Below, piece after piece: positions 27,305-36,101 of a stretch of DNA of 64,000 nt. The notes under the pieces were generated by a model. The model saw only the letters and a program-made list of their open reading frames with translations, did no database searches and was not told where the DNA came from. The first letter of the stretch is position 1. The number at the start of each line of letters is the position of its first letter. Source of the stretch: Paraburkholderia sp. CNPSo 3272 (GTDB taxonomy: Bacteria > Pseudomonadota > Gammaproteobacteria > Burkholderiales > Burkholderiaceae); the NCBI RefSeq assembly GCF_024206495.1, contig NZ_JAMBPQ010000005.1, positions 62,001 to 126,000 of the forward strand, in the 5' to 3' direction. The position numbers were made by a program, and so were the translations under genes.

Positions 27305-28098
27305 GCGACGAACGCCAGTTCTCGTTTCGCAATGTGTGGTTTCGCGCGAGCGTCGGCACGGCCATCGTCGTGTTCGTCGTCTCCGTGCTGATCGGCTTCA
27401 TCTGGCTGCCTTCCGCGAAGAGCGACCCGTATTTTCAGGGCATCTGGACAGCGCTCTGCAGCGCGGCCGGCGTGCCGCGCGAGTGGCACCCTGTCGGGTC
27501 GGCGGTGCCGCCGGGCTACAAACTGAGCCAGGTCGAACTGACGCCTCACATGCTCGACGGCGCGACGACGCTCTCGGTCGGCCGCGGCGCGACGCTCGCC
27601 TTGCGCTGCACGATGTGCCATGGCCCGCGCGGCATCAGCATGGCCAATTCGCCGAATCTCGCGGGCCAGTTCGCCATCGTGGTCTTCAAGGAACTGCACG
27701 ACTTCCAGACCGGCGCCCGCCAGAACGCGGTGATGTCGCCCATGGCTCGCGATCTGTCCGACGAGGACATGCGCGACCTCGCCGCCTACTACGCCTCGCT
27801 GCAGCCGATCGCGCACCTGCATGGCGACGCACCCGCCATCGTGGCGCACGGCGCGCCGCTGCGCAATATTCCCGCGTGCGCGTCCTGCCATGGCGGCGTG
27901 GACAGCAAGATCGGCAGCCCGTGGCTCGACGGCCTGCCGGCCGCGTACACCAAGGCGCAGTTGCTCGCGTTCGCGAACGGCACGCGCCATAACGACATCT
28001 CCGGGCAGATGCGCAACATCGCGCGCAACATGACGCCCGAGGAAATCGACGCGGCCGCCGCGTGGTATGCGGGCGAAACGCCGCCGAAGCAACCCTGA
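27301..28098 (+). CDS. Membrane-anchored di-haem cytochrome c
   Basis: A 265-residue protein with an N-terminal membrane anchor (VGTAIVVFVVSVLIGFIW) and two c4-like domains with motifs CTMCH and CASCH. Its ATG overlaps the oxidase subunit I stop, so it is translationally coupled and probably an electron-entry subunit of the same complex. With the two upstream cytochromes the operon encodes seven c-haem sites in total. Confidence 0.88.
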   Translation: MSDERQFSFRNVWFRASVGTAIVVFVVSVLIGFIWLPSAKSDPYFQGIWTALCSAAGVPREWHPVGSAVPPGYKLSQVELTPHMLDGATTLSVGRGATLALRCTMCHGPRGISMANSPNLAGQFAIVVFKELHDFQTGARQNAVMSPMARDLSDEDMRDLAAYYASLQPIAHLHGDAPAIVAHGAPLRNIPACASCHGGVDSKIGSPWLDGLPAAYTKAQLLAFANGTRHNDISGQMRNIARNMTPEEIDAAAAWYAGETPPKQP

Positions 28099-28177
28099 AC
28101 CTACCCACGCGGGGCCTGCGGCGGTATGCAAATTGCGCGCCCTGCACGTCCCTCACCCAACCTCGCGGAGCGACATC

Positions 28178-28606
28178 ATGCAAAAGACGGCATCGGCAAA
28201 ATGGCACGGCGGCATCAAGGACGGACAGGGCACGATTTCGACGCAAACCGGCGTGCTCAAGGAAGCGCCGTATGGCTTCGCCTCGCGCTTCGAAGGCGGT
28301 CCCGGCACGAACCCCGAGGAACTGATCGGCGCGGCGCACGCGGGCTGCTTCACCATGGCGTTCTCGCTCTTTCTGACCCAGGCGGGCTTCACGGCCGAGA
28401 GCATCGAGACGAAATCGACCGTCACGCTCGACAAGGCGGGCGAAGGCTTCGCCATCACGAGCTGCCAGCTCGACATGACGGCGAAGATTCCGGGCATCGA
28501 TCAAGCGAAGTTCGACGAGCTTTCGAACGGCGCCAAGGAGAACTGCCCGGTATCGAAGCTCTTCGCCAACAACGCGAAGATCACGCTCAACGCGAAGCTC
28601 GTTTGA
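28178..28606 (+). CDS. OsmC family peroxiredoxin
   Basis: A 142-residue cytoplasmic OsmC-fold protein that reduces organic hydroperoxides. The two reactive cysteines are in AAHAGCFTMAF and ENCPVSKLF. TNPEELIGAAHAGCF is the family signature. It lies 79 bases after the oxidase cytochrome and may be read through from that operon, linking peroxide defence to respiration. The regulator OhrR was not seen nearby. Confidence 0.9.
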   Translation: MQKTASAKWHGGIKDGQGTISTQTGVLKEAPYGFASRFEGGPGTNPEELIGAAHAGCFTMAFSLFLTQAGFTAESIETKSTVTLDKAGEGFAITSCQLDMTAKIPGIDQAKFDELSNGAKENCPVSKLFANNAKITLNAKLV

Positions 28607-28615
28607 GAGGCTGTC

Positions 28616-28954
28616 ATGGCCATCCCCCATGCCGCGCCGGGTGAGGTCTTCGACGTGCGTCCGCTAGGCGGCGCGCTCAAGAACACGAAGTCGACCACCC
28701 TGATCCGCGCGCAGCAACTCGAAGTCATGCGCATCGTGCTGCCCGCGGGCAAGCGCCTGCCCGAGCACAGCGTGCCCGGCGAGATCACGGTGCAGTGCGT
28801 GGAAGGCGTGATCCGCTTTTTCGTGAACGGCGACCCGCGCACCATGCACGCCGGCGACATGCTGCTGCTCGGCGGCGGCGAAACGCACGCGCTGGAAGCG
28901 CTCGACGACGCCTCCGTGATCGTCACGATTCATCTTGCCCATGGGGACAAGTAA
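28616..28954 (+). CDS. Small cupin-domain protein
   Basis: A 112-residue single-domain cupin. The metal-binding motif 1 is degenerate: LPAGKRLPEHSVPGEITVQ keeps one His and a Glu, and motif 2 is GDMLLLGGGETHALEAL with one His. Such proteins bind a metal or small ligand but cannot be assigned an enzyme activity by sequence. It follows OsmC by nine bases and is the last gene before a strong terminator. Confidence 0.82.
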   Translation: MAIPHAAPGEVFDVRPLGGALKNTKSTTLIRAQQLEVMRIVLPAGKRLPEHSVPGEITVQCVEGVIRFFVNGDPRTMHAGDMLLLGGGETHALEALDDASVIVTIHLAHGDK

Positions 28955-28975
28955 GGGCTAATGCGGCATCGACAA

Positions 28976-29018
28976 GTAAAAGGGCGTGTCCTGGCGAATG
29001 CCGGACACGCCCTTTTAC
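28976..29018. terminator. Strong bidirectional terminator
   Basis: GTAAAAGGGCGTGTCC (28976-28991) pairs perfectly with GGACACGCCCTTTTAC (29003-29018). The A- and T-runs at the base serve both strands. It separates the oxidase/OsmC/cupin operon from the convergent peroxidase. Confidence 0.88.
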
Positions 29019-29046
29019 CTGTCAAACACGGGTTGCCCCGCCTCGC

Positions 29047-30480
29047 TCATTGCTTCGGCGGCAGCGGTTCGTCATTGAGCGTCTTGAGGAACGCGATGAT
29101 GTCCTGAATGTCGCTTTGCGTCATCGCCGGCTTGTCGCCGAACTTGCGGTCGAACGGCGCATCGGTCACGTCCACGTTCTTCTGGAACTGCGGCGGAATA
29201 TCGTCGTACTTGTCGATCTTGCCGTCGGGTCCGTGCGGATAGAACTTGCCCGGGTCCGTATTGCGATCGTTGTAGAACGCCATCACGTCGTCGAGGTTGT
29301 GGTACACGCCGTTATGGAAAAACACCGTGCGCGTGGCCGAATTGCGCAGCGTGGGCGTGAGGAACATGCCGCAGTACTGCGTCTGGTCCTTGAAGTCCGA
29401 GCGGAACGGGCCGCACACGCCGAGATCGAAGAAGTGCGGGTCCTTGTTCTGCGCGAGCTTGTTGTTGCGCGGCACACCCAGCGCCTCGTACTGGTAGTCC
29501 GTGAACATGGGCGGCAGGCCGTCCTTGCCGGGCTTCGAGAGGTGGCAGCCCGCGCAGTTCGCCTTGTTCGGGTCGTTGAAGAGACGAAGGCCGCGCAGCT
29601 CCGCTTGCGAGAGGCGCGCGTGGCCTTCGAGCCAGCGATCGTATTTGCTGTTATACGGGTGGAACGACTGATCTTCGACCTGGTAGCGCGAGATCGCGAA
29701 CATCGCCTCCGCCACGGCCAGCTTCGGGTCGCTGAAGATCCGGTCGCCGAACAGTTCCGTGAAGTGCTTCGCATACGGCGCCTTCTCGAGCTTCGTCGCC
29801 ACCTGTTCGATGCTCGTGTCCGCCATTTCCACAGGATTGAGCAGCGGGCCATACGCCTGCTGCTGCAGCGTGTCGGCGCGGCCGTCCCAGAACAGGCCGC
29901 CCTGCGGCACCATCTCCACGGAGGTCGATGCGCCGCCCGCCACCTTCTGCGACTTCACGACGTCGGCGGCGGCGCTGGCCTGCTGGACGACCGTCGGCGC
30001 GTCATCGGCTTCACCCTGGTCCGGACCGATGCTGAAGTTCGGTTGGCGGTACAGATACATGAGCGAAGGCGGCGGGCGATAACCCGGCTGGTTCATCGCG
30101 AGGCCGCCCATCTGCACGTCGTGCGCGTTCGGAGGACCGTAGGAACGGTCGGGGCTGTGGCATGAAGCACAGGACTGCTGACCGGAGCCCGAGAGCGCCG
30201 GATCGAAAAAGAGCTGCTTGCCGAGCTGCGCCATCGCCGAAAGCGGTGCGACTGGCGGGCGCTGCAGCACCACCGGGTGAGGATTCGCACCAGTCAGGTT
30301 CTCGACGACCTCGCCCACGGCATCGGGCACGTTGGCGGGAAACGCCACGGCGTAGGCGCAAAAACCCAGCGCGCCGACCGCAACCACGGCGGCGGCGGCG
30401 CGCAGGACGACCCGCGTGGGGCTCGCCGCGCTGCGCGGTTTGGGTGAAGACGGTGTAGGCGAAGTGGAAAGCTCGGACAT
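29047..30480 (-). CDS. Di-haem cytochrome c peroxidase family protein
   Basis: A 477-residue protein with an N-terminal membrane helix (VVLRAAAAVVAVGALGFCAY) and two haem motifs, CASCH and CAGCH. The patterns GKQLFFDPALSGSGQQSC, GGLFWDGRA and LFNDPNKANCAGCH match the bacterial CcpA/MauG superfamily. These enzymes reduce hydrogen peroxide in the periplasm with electrons from a cytochrome c, or modify other proteins. Roughly 150 residues longer than classical CcpA, it belongs to the longer branch. ATG 30480 keeps a normal signal-anchor; longer readings add unrelated sequence. Confidence 0.87.
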   Translation of the reverse strand: MSELSTSPTPSSPKPRSAASPTRVVLRAAAAVVAVGALGFCAYAVAFPANVPDAVGEVVENLTGANPHPVVLQRPPVAPLSAMAQLGKQLFFDPALSGSGQQSCASCHSPDRSYGPPNAHDVQMGGLAMNQPGYRPPPSLMYLYRQPNFSIGPDQGEADDAPTVVQQASAAADVVKSQKVAGGASTSVEMVPQGGLFWDGRADTLQQQAYGPLLNPVEMADTSIEQVATKLEKAPYAKHFTELFGDRIFSDPKLAVAEAMFAISRYQVEDQSFHPYNSKYDRWLEGHARLSQAELRGLRLFNDPNKANCAGCHLSKPGKDGLPPMFTDYQYEALGVPRNNKLAQNKDPHFFDLGVCGPFRSDFKDQTQYCGMFLTPTLRNSATRTVFFHNGVYHNLDDVMAFYNDRNTDPGKFYPHGPDGKIDKYDDIPPQFQKNVDVTDAPFDRKFGDKPAMTQSDIQDIIAFLKTLNDEPLPPKQ

Positions 30481-31260
30481 GATGCGATCTTTCTTTGCGT
30501 AATACCACGAGAAGGAAAAGCCGAATGCCGCGAGCACCCAGCGAACATCGAAGCTGGCGCGCAACGCGGCGAGAGCCATACGACGCGACAACGACGCGAG
30601 GCCGGCCGCCCGGCACGCGCGAGGCTTGCGCGGGCCGACGGTCGAACCTCGCGCCGGACGTCGATCAGATCGACGGCGCGGCGCTCAAAACGCGGCGTGC
30701 ACAAGTGCGCCCTGCCGCCGCGGCGTTCAGGCGGCGCCCACCCATTCTGCGGACAGACCCCAATGCGCCTTACATCAGGGCGAGCGCATTACAACATCGC
30801 AAGATGACTACACGGCGACCGTTTAATTTCCGAATACTTTCACTTATTTTCAGAGCCGAAAGAATCGCTGGAGGGACGGTGTCTGCGGGGTTCCGGATTC
30901 GGCCCTGGATTCGCTCCGTACGCAGGGGCCGGGATTGAGCCGATTGCACTCCTTGGGCCGCGAGCTATAACTGAAAGCACAGCGCGGATGTTCTCTGCGC
31001 CCGCGCGCCCCTTCTTCTTGCGCCGCGCCGCGCTGTGCCGCCCCCGAATGCGTGGGCGCGCTTCCTTCGTGAGCAGTGAGCTAAGACGTTCGGCAGCCGT
31101 GCGCTGCGCGCAGGCATCCCGACTTTCCAGATGAGTGTGCGACTTAGGCTTTGCCTCTCGCTCGCGCGCACCTTCGCCGCGGAGTCACTCCGCCGTTATC
31201 CCGCAGTGACTCCGTCATTGCCGCGAAGGCGCACTCACGAACTCGAGAAAGGAGGTTGAT
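30481..31260. other. Long intergenic region with a hairpin leader
   Basis: This 780-base gap separates the peroxidase (minus) and the small secreted protein (plus). Bases 30780-30870 are AT-richer than their surroundings and could hold the peroxidase promoter. The final 90 bases contain the long imperfect hairpin described separately. No convincing gene was found; the short open frames here have no family resemblance. Confidence 0.5.
31171..31229 (+). promoter_or_regulatory. Long imperfect hairpin in the leader of the 85-residue protein
   Basis: GGAGTCACT (31181-31189) is the exact reverse complement of AGTGACTCC (31205-31213). Outside it, CCTTCGC (31171-31177) pairs with GCGAAGG (31223-31229). 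It ends about 20 bases before an AAAGGAGG ribosome site. It may be a 5' untranslated structure that stabilises or controls the message, or a terminator for upstream transcription. Confidence 0.45.
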
Positions 31261-31518
31261 ATGACATTACGCCTGGCATTGATCGCCGCATGCGTGGCGG
31301 CCGTGGCAGCCGGTGCGCCCGGCACGGCGCGCGCGAAGGACGAACCCGTTTCACAGGAGCGCGCGCATCAGACGATGACCGACGACGCCGATGCTTCGGC
31401 TCAGGCCAGCACCGACATGTCGTATGGCGGCACGCCCGATACGCATAGCGCCTCGGGCCATCGCACGGGCAAGATGTGCTGGCCTCGTCCCGACTGCGAC
31501 GTGTTCTTCGGTCACTGA
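31261..31518 (+). CDS. Small secreted protein of unknown function
   Basis: An 85-residue protein with a clear signal peptide (LALIAACVAAVAAGAPGTARA). The mature part is short, polar and Ser/Thr/Asp-rich, and ends GKMCWPRPDCDVFFGH with two cysteines that could pair. An unusually strong ribosome site, AAAGGAGG, sits eight bases before ATG 31261. No known family was recognised. The strong translation signal and the structured leader support it as a real, possibly abundant, periplasmic peptide. Confidence 0.7.
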   Translation: MTLRLALIAACVAAVAAGAPGTARAKDEPVSQERAHQTMTDDADASAQASTDMSYGGTPDTHSASGHRTGKMCWPRPDCDVFFGH

Positions 31519-31550
31519 AGCGCGCCCGCTGAACGAGCGCCGATGAATCC

Positions 31551-31581
31551 GAGGCGGCGGCACGCAAGATCCGCCGCCCTC
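31551..31581. terminator. GC hairpin between convergent genes
   Basis: GAGGCGGCGG (31551-31560) pairs with CCGCCGCCCTC (31571-31581) with one bulged base. It lies 32 bases after the small-protein stop and lacks a long T-run. Confidence 0.4.
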
Positions 31582-31624
31582 GCCTCACTCACTTTGAATG
31601 CCTGCGCGCGGGCTGGCCGCCGCG

Positions 31625-32959
31625 TTACGCGCGCCGGGCGAAACCCACCGCGCGCCACGTAAACAGCGCGCCCGCCAGCATCAGCAGGCTCGTGCCGAGG
31701 AACACGGCGCGCATGCCAAGATGCCCGCCGACGAAGCCGCCGATCAGCGGCCCGAGCACCTGCCCCGCGAATTGCGCCGATACCGAATAGCCCAGCACGC
31801 TGCCTGCGGCATGGTCCGGCGCGTTGTGACGAATCACCGTCGCAATGCACGGCAGCAGCGCCGCGAGCGACACGCCCATGAGAAAGCGCAGCGCGACGAG
31901 TTGCCAGCCCGCCGTAACGAACGCCTGCGGCACGAGCACTAATGCCGAGGCCGCCAGCGCCACGACGATCACTTTCGCGTGCCCCACACGGTCCGCAACG
32001 CGCCCCAGCCGCGAAGCCGCGACGATGCTTCCGAGCGCCGCCGCCGACATCGCGAGGCCCGCGACGAACGTGACGCGCGCAGGGTCGCGCACGAGCGTCG
32101 CCACGTACACGGTGATGATGGGTTCGATCGACATATTGGCGAGCATCAGCAGCGTGCCCGTCACGAGCATGGCGACGATCGGGCGCTTGTCGGGCAGCGC
32201 CGACCAGCCGCCCTTCTGCGCCGCATGCGCTACGCGCGCGGGGCGCGGCGCTTCCTTGACGAACACGCAGGTCGCGATAAAGGCCGCGAAGATCGTCGCG
32301 CCCGCCACCCAGAACGTGGCGCGCAGGCCGATGAGCGGCGGCAACATTCCGCCCACGAGCGGGCCGATGAGGTTGCCGGCCATGATGCCCGACGACAGCA
32401 CGCCGAGCGCCCACGCCGAACGGTGACGCGGCGTTTGCGTGGCGACGAGGATGGTCGAGCCCGACGAATAGCCGCCCGCGAAACCAGCAAGCAAACGCAG
32501 CGCGACGAGTTGCCAGATATTGCGCGACATACCGATGAGCGACATCGTGATCGCCATGCCGAGGCTCGCGCGCACGAGCATGGGCTTGCGGCCGTAGCGG
32601 TCGCCGAGGCGCCCCCACACGGGAGCGACGAGCGCCGCCGTGAAGAACGTCGCGCTGTACGCAATGCCCGACCATTGCACGATTGCCGCGTGGCCGCGCA
32701 CGCCCAGTTCCTCCACGTAGAGCGGCAGGAACGGCAGCATCAGCGTCATGGCGGCGAGCGTCGTGAACGAGCCCCCCACGCACACCGCGAGATTGCGCCG
32801 CCAGTGTTGCTCGACATCGGCGTCGTGCGGATTTTCGGGTAGCGCTCGCTGCGTGCGGGAGACGGCAGGCGATGGCGTAGATGCCGATGCGGAAGTCGAA
32901 TCGGACGCCCCGGCGCGATCGCGAGGCGGATCGTCGGGGTCTTCTGCGCGGGAGGTCAT
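31625..32959 (-). CDS. MFS drug-efflux transporter (DHA1 type)
   Basis: A 444-residue twelve-helix major facilitator after a polar N-terminal tail of about 50 residues rich in Ser, Asp and Pro. Motif A between helices 2 and 3 is intact (VWGRLGDRYGRKPMLV), and its echo GRVADRVGHAK lies between helices 8 and 9. GPLVGGMLPPLIGLR is the motif C region in helix 5 that marks antiporters. Proton-driven export of a drug or metabolite is likely; the compound is unknown. The ribosome site at ATG 32959 is poor, so translation might begin further in. Confidence 0.83.
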   Translation of the reverse strand: MTSRAEDPDDPPRDRAGASDSTSASASTPSPAVSRTQRALPENPHDADVEQHWRRNLAVCVGGSFTTLAAMTLMLPFLPLYVEELGVRGHAAIVQWSGIAYSATFFTAALVAPVWGRLGDRYGRKPMLVRASLGMAITMSLIGMSRNIWQLVALRLLAGFAGGYSSGSTILVATQTPRHRSAWALGVLSSGIMAGNLIGPLVGGMLPPLIGLRATFWVAGATIFAAFIATCVFVKEAPRPARVAHAAQKGGWSALPDKRPIVAMLVTGTLLMLANMSIEPIITVYVATLVRDPARVTFVAGLAMSAAALGSIVAASRLGRVADRVGHAKVIVVALAASALVLVPQAFVTAGWQLVALRFLMGVSLAALLPCIATVIRHNAPDHAAGSVLGYSVSAQFAGQVLGPLIGGFVGGHLGMRAVFLGTSLLMLAGALFTWRAVGFARRA

Positions 32960-33133
32960 CGGCGGATCGAGGTAGCGGCGGGCTACGCGCTTCGCCCGCT
33001 CGCCGGGCGTAGTCGCAAGGCGCCTACGTTAAGCGAAGCGCGCCGCGCCTGTCAATTTTTTAAGCGTCCGCCGAGGATGGGCGCTCGGGCGCAGGCCGCA
33101 ACTACTGGCTCGAGGCGCGCAGTTCGTTTGCCG

Positions 33134-33538
33134 CTATTGCACGGCGGTCTGCAGCAGCCCCACCACGCGTTGCAGCGGCAAGAGCACTTCGGCGTCGATG
33201 CCGTAAAGCGGGCCGAGCGTCTGCGAGACGTCGCGATAGTCGAGCCGCGTGTGTCCTTCGTTGTCTTCCCAGATCACCATGCGCAGCGGCAACTCCACCG
33301 CCGCGTGCGGGTTGGCCGCCATGACGGGCGTACCCGCCTTCGGATTGCCCAACAGGATGAGGCGCGTGCGGCGCAGGCTGAGCCCGGCGGTCTCGGCGGC
33401 TTCGCGCTGGTCGACGTCGGCGAAGATATCCGCGCCCGCCTTGGCCAGCGCGGTCTTCAGGCGCGCGATCGTCGTGTCGAAGTCGTGGACGCTCTTGAGC
33501 GCCAGCACGGACGAGGGATGTTGCCCGTATTCGGCCAT
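33134..33538 (-). CDS. DUF302 domain protein
   Basis: A 134-residue protein that is almost entirely one DUF302 domain: VHDFDTTIARLKTALAKAGA, ILLGNPKAGTPVMAANPHAA and LPLRMVIWEDNEGHT are characteristic. AGGAGG lies before ATG 33538. These soluble proteins are widespread, sometimes next to redox or sulfur genes, and have no established activity. It is on the same strand as the flanking MFS genes but is separated from each by more than 100 bases. Confidence 0.88.
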   Translation of the reverse strand: MAEYGQHPSSVLALKSVHDFDTTIARLKTALAKAGADIFADVDQREAAETAGLSLRRTRLILLGNPKAGTPVMAANPHAAVELPLRMVIWEDNEGHTRLDYRDVSQTLGPLYGIDAEVLLPLQRVVGLLQTAVQ

Positions 33539-33656
33539 GACAAACTCCTCCTATGGCGCACGGCCCGCGCGAATGCGCGATGCATGCAACGGCACTTTAT
33601 CCCAGAATGCACAGCGGATGATCCAGGGCGCGCGCGGGGAGGGGTCAGGCGCACGG

Positions 33657-35084
33657 CTACCCGGGGCTCGTCTTCTTCACGCCATGCGACTGGGCAGCAT
33701 GCGCAGCGTGGCGGGACCACGCGCGCCACCACGCCCACGCCGCGCCTGCCGATAGCACGCCGGCGATCAGCAGATTCACACGCATGCCCGCGCCAATCGA
33801 TGCGCGCCCCGCGATCATCGCGCCCGCCACGGCCACGCCGAGCGCCGCGCCGGTCTGCCGGGCGGCGTTGAGCACGCCGGCCGCGATGCCCGCGCGGCCC
33901 TGATCGACCGTCGCCATGAGCGCCGCCGTGGCCGCAGGCGTGACGAGACTCGCGGCGAGACCGATGGCCGGCAGCGGCAAGGCCAGCAAGTCGTATCGCG
34001 TCGTGCCGCACGCCGCCGCGCCGAGATAGCCCGCCGCCGCGAGCAGGCAGGCGAGCGCGACGAGCGCGCGCGGGCCGAGCCACGCCACCGCGCGCCGCGA
34101 AAGCAGACTGCCGATCGGCACCACGACGGTGAGCGGCAGGAAGGCGAGGCCCGCGTGCAACGGCGCATAGCCGCGCTCCCGCTGAAGATACAGGCTGAGT
34201 CCGAATAGCAGACCGTAGAATGTGAACGCCGAAATCATCGAGACCAGCACGGCCGCAGTGAACACGCTATCGCGGAAGAAGCCGAGCGGTAGCATCGGCT
34301 GCGCGCGGTGCTTTTCCAGCGCGACGAAGGCGATCGCCGCTACGCATGCCAGCGCGAGACCGCCCGCGACGAGCGGAGCACGCCAGCCGTGCGCAGGCGC
34401 CTCGATGATGGCGGCACTGAGCAGCGCCAGCGCCGCGATGGCCGCGGCCTGGCCAGCGAGATCGAGCCGACGCGAAGCGCCTCTTCGCGGCTGCGGCGCC
34501 ACGCGCGCGGCCATGACGATGCCCGCGAGGCATACCGGCACGTTGAGCAGAAAGATGCTGCGCCAGCCGACGAGGCCGATCAGGACGCCGCCCAGCAACG
34601 GCCCCGCCGCCATCGCGACGCCGCCGAGCCCGGCCCACACGCCGAAGGCGGCGGCGCGTTCACGCGCGCTGGCGCACGCGCCGTTGATGAGCGCCATCGA
34701 AGCGGGCACGAGCAATGCCGCGCCCACGCCCTGCAGCACGCGTCCGAGCGTGAGCAGCGCGAGGCTCGGCGCGGCGCCGCACAACGCCGAGGCCGCCGTG
34801 AAGACGGCGAGGCCGGCCATGTACACCTGGCGCGCGCCGAGCCGGTCGCCGAGCGTGCCGCCCGAAAGCAGCAGGCTCGCGAATGCGAGCGTATAGGCGT
34901 TCACGACCCATTGCAGGCCGGCCACGCCGCCCGCAAGACTCGCACCGATACGCTCCAGCGCGACATTGACGATCGAGGTATCGAGGATCACCACGACATA
35001 GCTGATGCTCGTGGCCCAGAGCACCCGGCGTTGCTGTTCCCGGCTGTGCGCCTCTTGTGTCTCGTGTATTTCGTGCATCTGCAT
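33657..35084 (-). CDS. MFS drug-efflux transporter (DHA2, 14-helix type)
   Basis: A 475-residue transporter with the DHA2/EmrB hallmarks: LDTSIVNVALERIGASL in helix 1, QWVVNAYTLAFASLLL, motif A GGTLGDRLGARQVY, and motif C GPLLGGVLIGLVGWRSIFLLN. About 14 hydrophobic helices fit. No membrane-fusion partner is next to it, so it probably pumps across the inner membrane only. ATG 35084 is chosen because GGGAG precedes it by five bases. The divergent ArsR-type gene is the likely regulator. Confidence 0.87.
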   Translation of the reverse strand: MQMHEIHETQEAHSREQQRRVLWATSISYVVVILDTSIVNVALERIGASLAGGVAGLQWVVNAYTLAFASLLLSGGTLGDRLGARQVYMAGLAVFTAASALCGAAPSLALLTLGRVLQGVGAALLVPASMALINGACASARERAAAFGVWAGLGGVAMAAGPLLGGVLIGLVGWRSIFLLNVPVCLAGIVMAARVAPQPRRGASRRLDLAGQAAAIAALALLSAAIIEAPAHGWRAPLVAGGLALACVAAIAFVALEKHRAQPMLPLGFFRDSVFTAAVLVSMISAFTFYGLLFGLSLYLQRERGYAPLHAGLAFLPLTVVVPIGSLLSRRAVAWLGPRALVALACLLAAAGYLGAAACGTTRYDLLALPLPAIGLAASLVTPAATAALMATVDQGRAGIAAGVLNAARQTGAALGVAVAGAMIAGRASIGAGMRVNLLIAGVLSAGAAWAWWRAWSRHAAHAAQSHGVKKTSPG

Positions 35085-35159
35085 AGGCTCTCCCGCCAGG
35101 CCGGCGCGCGTTGGGCGCCGGTCACGAGCCCAGTATCGGGCGCACAGCAGTGGCGATGC

Positions 35160-35175
35160 TTCGATGCGTGTCGAA
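35160..35175. promoter_or_regulatory. Imperfect palindrome between the DHA2 gene and its regulator
   Basis: TTCGA (35160-35164) and TCGAA (35171-35175) form an inverted repeat with a six-base spacer in the 142-base divergent promoter region. It is a candidate operator for the ArsR-type protein; short palindromes of this size also occur by chance. Confidence 0.35.
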
Positions 35176-35226
35176 ACATGCGATGCTGCTCGCGCGTTAC
35201 GCTTTGCGTATGTCCTGGAGAAACGC

Positions 35227-35961
35227 ATGAACGGCACGAACATGCACCCGAGGGTGTCCGCCACAGCATTCCTGATCGCCGACCCCGCGCGGGCCGCGAT
35301 ACTGATGGCCCTCGCCGCTGGCCGCGCGCTGCCCGCCGGCGAGTTGGCTTACGCGGCCGGGGTCACCGCGCAAACCGCGAGCAGCCATCTGGCGAAGCTG
35401 CTGGACGGCGGACTGCTCGCCGTGGAAAAGGAAGGCCGCCATCGCTACTACCGGCTCGCGGACGCCCAGGTCGCCACCTTGCTCGAAAACCTCGCGACGG
35501 TCGGCGCATGCGCGCCGGTGCGCCGCAAGCCCCCTGGCCGCGAGGCGCAGAATCTACGCTTTGCGCGCTGCTGCTACGACCATCTCGCGGGCCAGGTGGG
35601 CGTGGCGATCACGGAGCGCCTCACGGATGCGGGGCTCATCACGGCGCAAGCGGACAAACGTTTCGCGGTGACGCCCGCGGGCGAGACATGGTTCGGCGAA
35701 CTCGGGCTCGACGTCGCCGCGCTCAAGCCGGGGCGTCACGGCATTGCGCGTCAATGCCTCGACTGGACCGAGCGCCAGCATCATCTGGCCGGGCCGCTCG
35801 GCGTGGCCTTGCTCACGCTGCTGTGCGAACGCGGCTGGATGCGGCGCACAAGTGCGTCACGCGCGGTGCAGGTCACGCCGCGCGGCTGGGCCGATCTGCG
35901 CGAGCGGCTGGGCCTCACGCCCGAACTGCTGGCCGCCCACGAAGATGATTCGAATGCCTAA
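35227..35961 (+). CDS. ArsR-type winged-helix regulator with a C-terminal domain
   Basis: A 244-residue regulator. Residues about 10-85 are an ArsR-like winged helix (DPARAAILMALAAGRALPAG, then AQTASSHLAKLLDGGLLAVE, then GRHRYYRLA). No metal-binding ELCVCDL box is seen, so metal sensing is unlikely. The roughly 150-residue C-terminal part (CCYDHLAGQVGVAITERL and later) is found in a longer ArsR subgroup beside transporters. Divergent placement next to the DHA2 exporter suggests it represses that gene and responds to the exported compound. Confidence 0.85.
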   Translation: MNGTNMHPRVSATAFLIADPARAAILMALAAGRALPAGELAYAAGVTAQTASSHLAKLLDGGLLAVEKEGRHRYYRLADAQVATLLENLATVGACAPVRRKPPGREAQNLRFARCCYDHLAGQVGVAITERLTDAGLITAQADKRFAVTPAGETWFGELGLDVAALKPGRHGIARQCLDWTERQHHLAGPLGVALLTLLCERGWMRRTSASRAVQVTPRGWADLRERLGLTPELLAAHEDDSNA

Positions 35962-35975
35962 CGAATTGCGCCTCC

Positions 35976-36101
35976 TCATGCCACGATAAACCGCTGCGCA
36001 AGCCGGACCCAGCACGCCGCGCCGAGCGGCAGCACCTGGTCGTTGAAGTCGTAGCCTGGGTTGTGCACCATGCAGCCGCCGTACTCCCAGGCAGGTTTCA
36101 C
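35976..36101 (-). pseudogene. 3' remnant of an M20-family amidohydrolase gene
   Basis: Read on the minus strand, 41 codons ending at TGA 35976-35978 encode EYGGCMVHNPGYDFNDQVLP followed by GAACWVRLAQRFIVA. This is the C-terminal end of hippurate-hydrolase-like M20 metallopeptidases, where the HNPxYDFND motif is conserved. The remaining roughly 350 residues, including the metal site, are missing; upstream sequence is unrelated. It is a truncated leftover between the ArsR gene and the ABC operon. Confidence 0.7.

Noticed and set aside
30481..31260. Small genes in the long gap before the 85-residue protein
   Set aside because: The open frames are short, overlap on both strands and have neither ribosome sites nor family resemblance.
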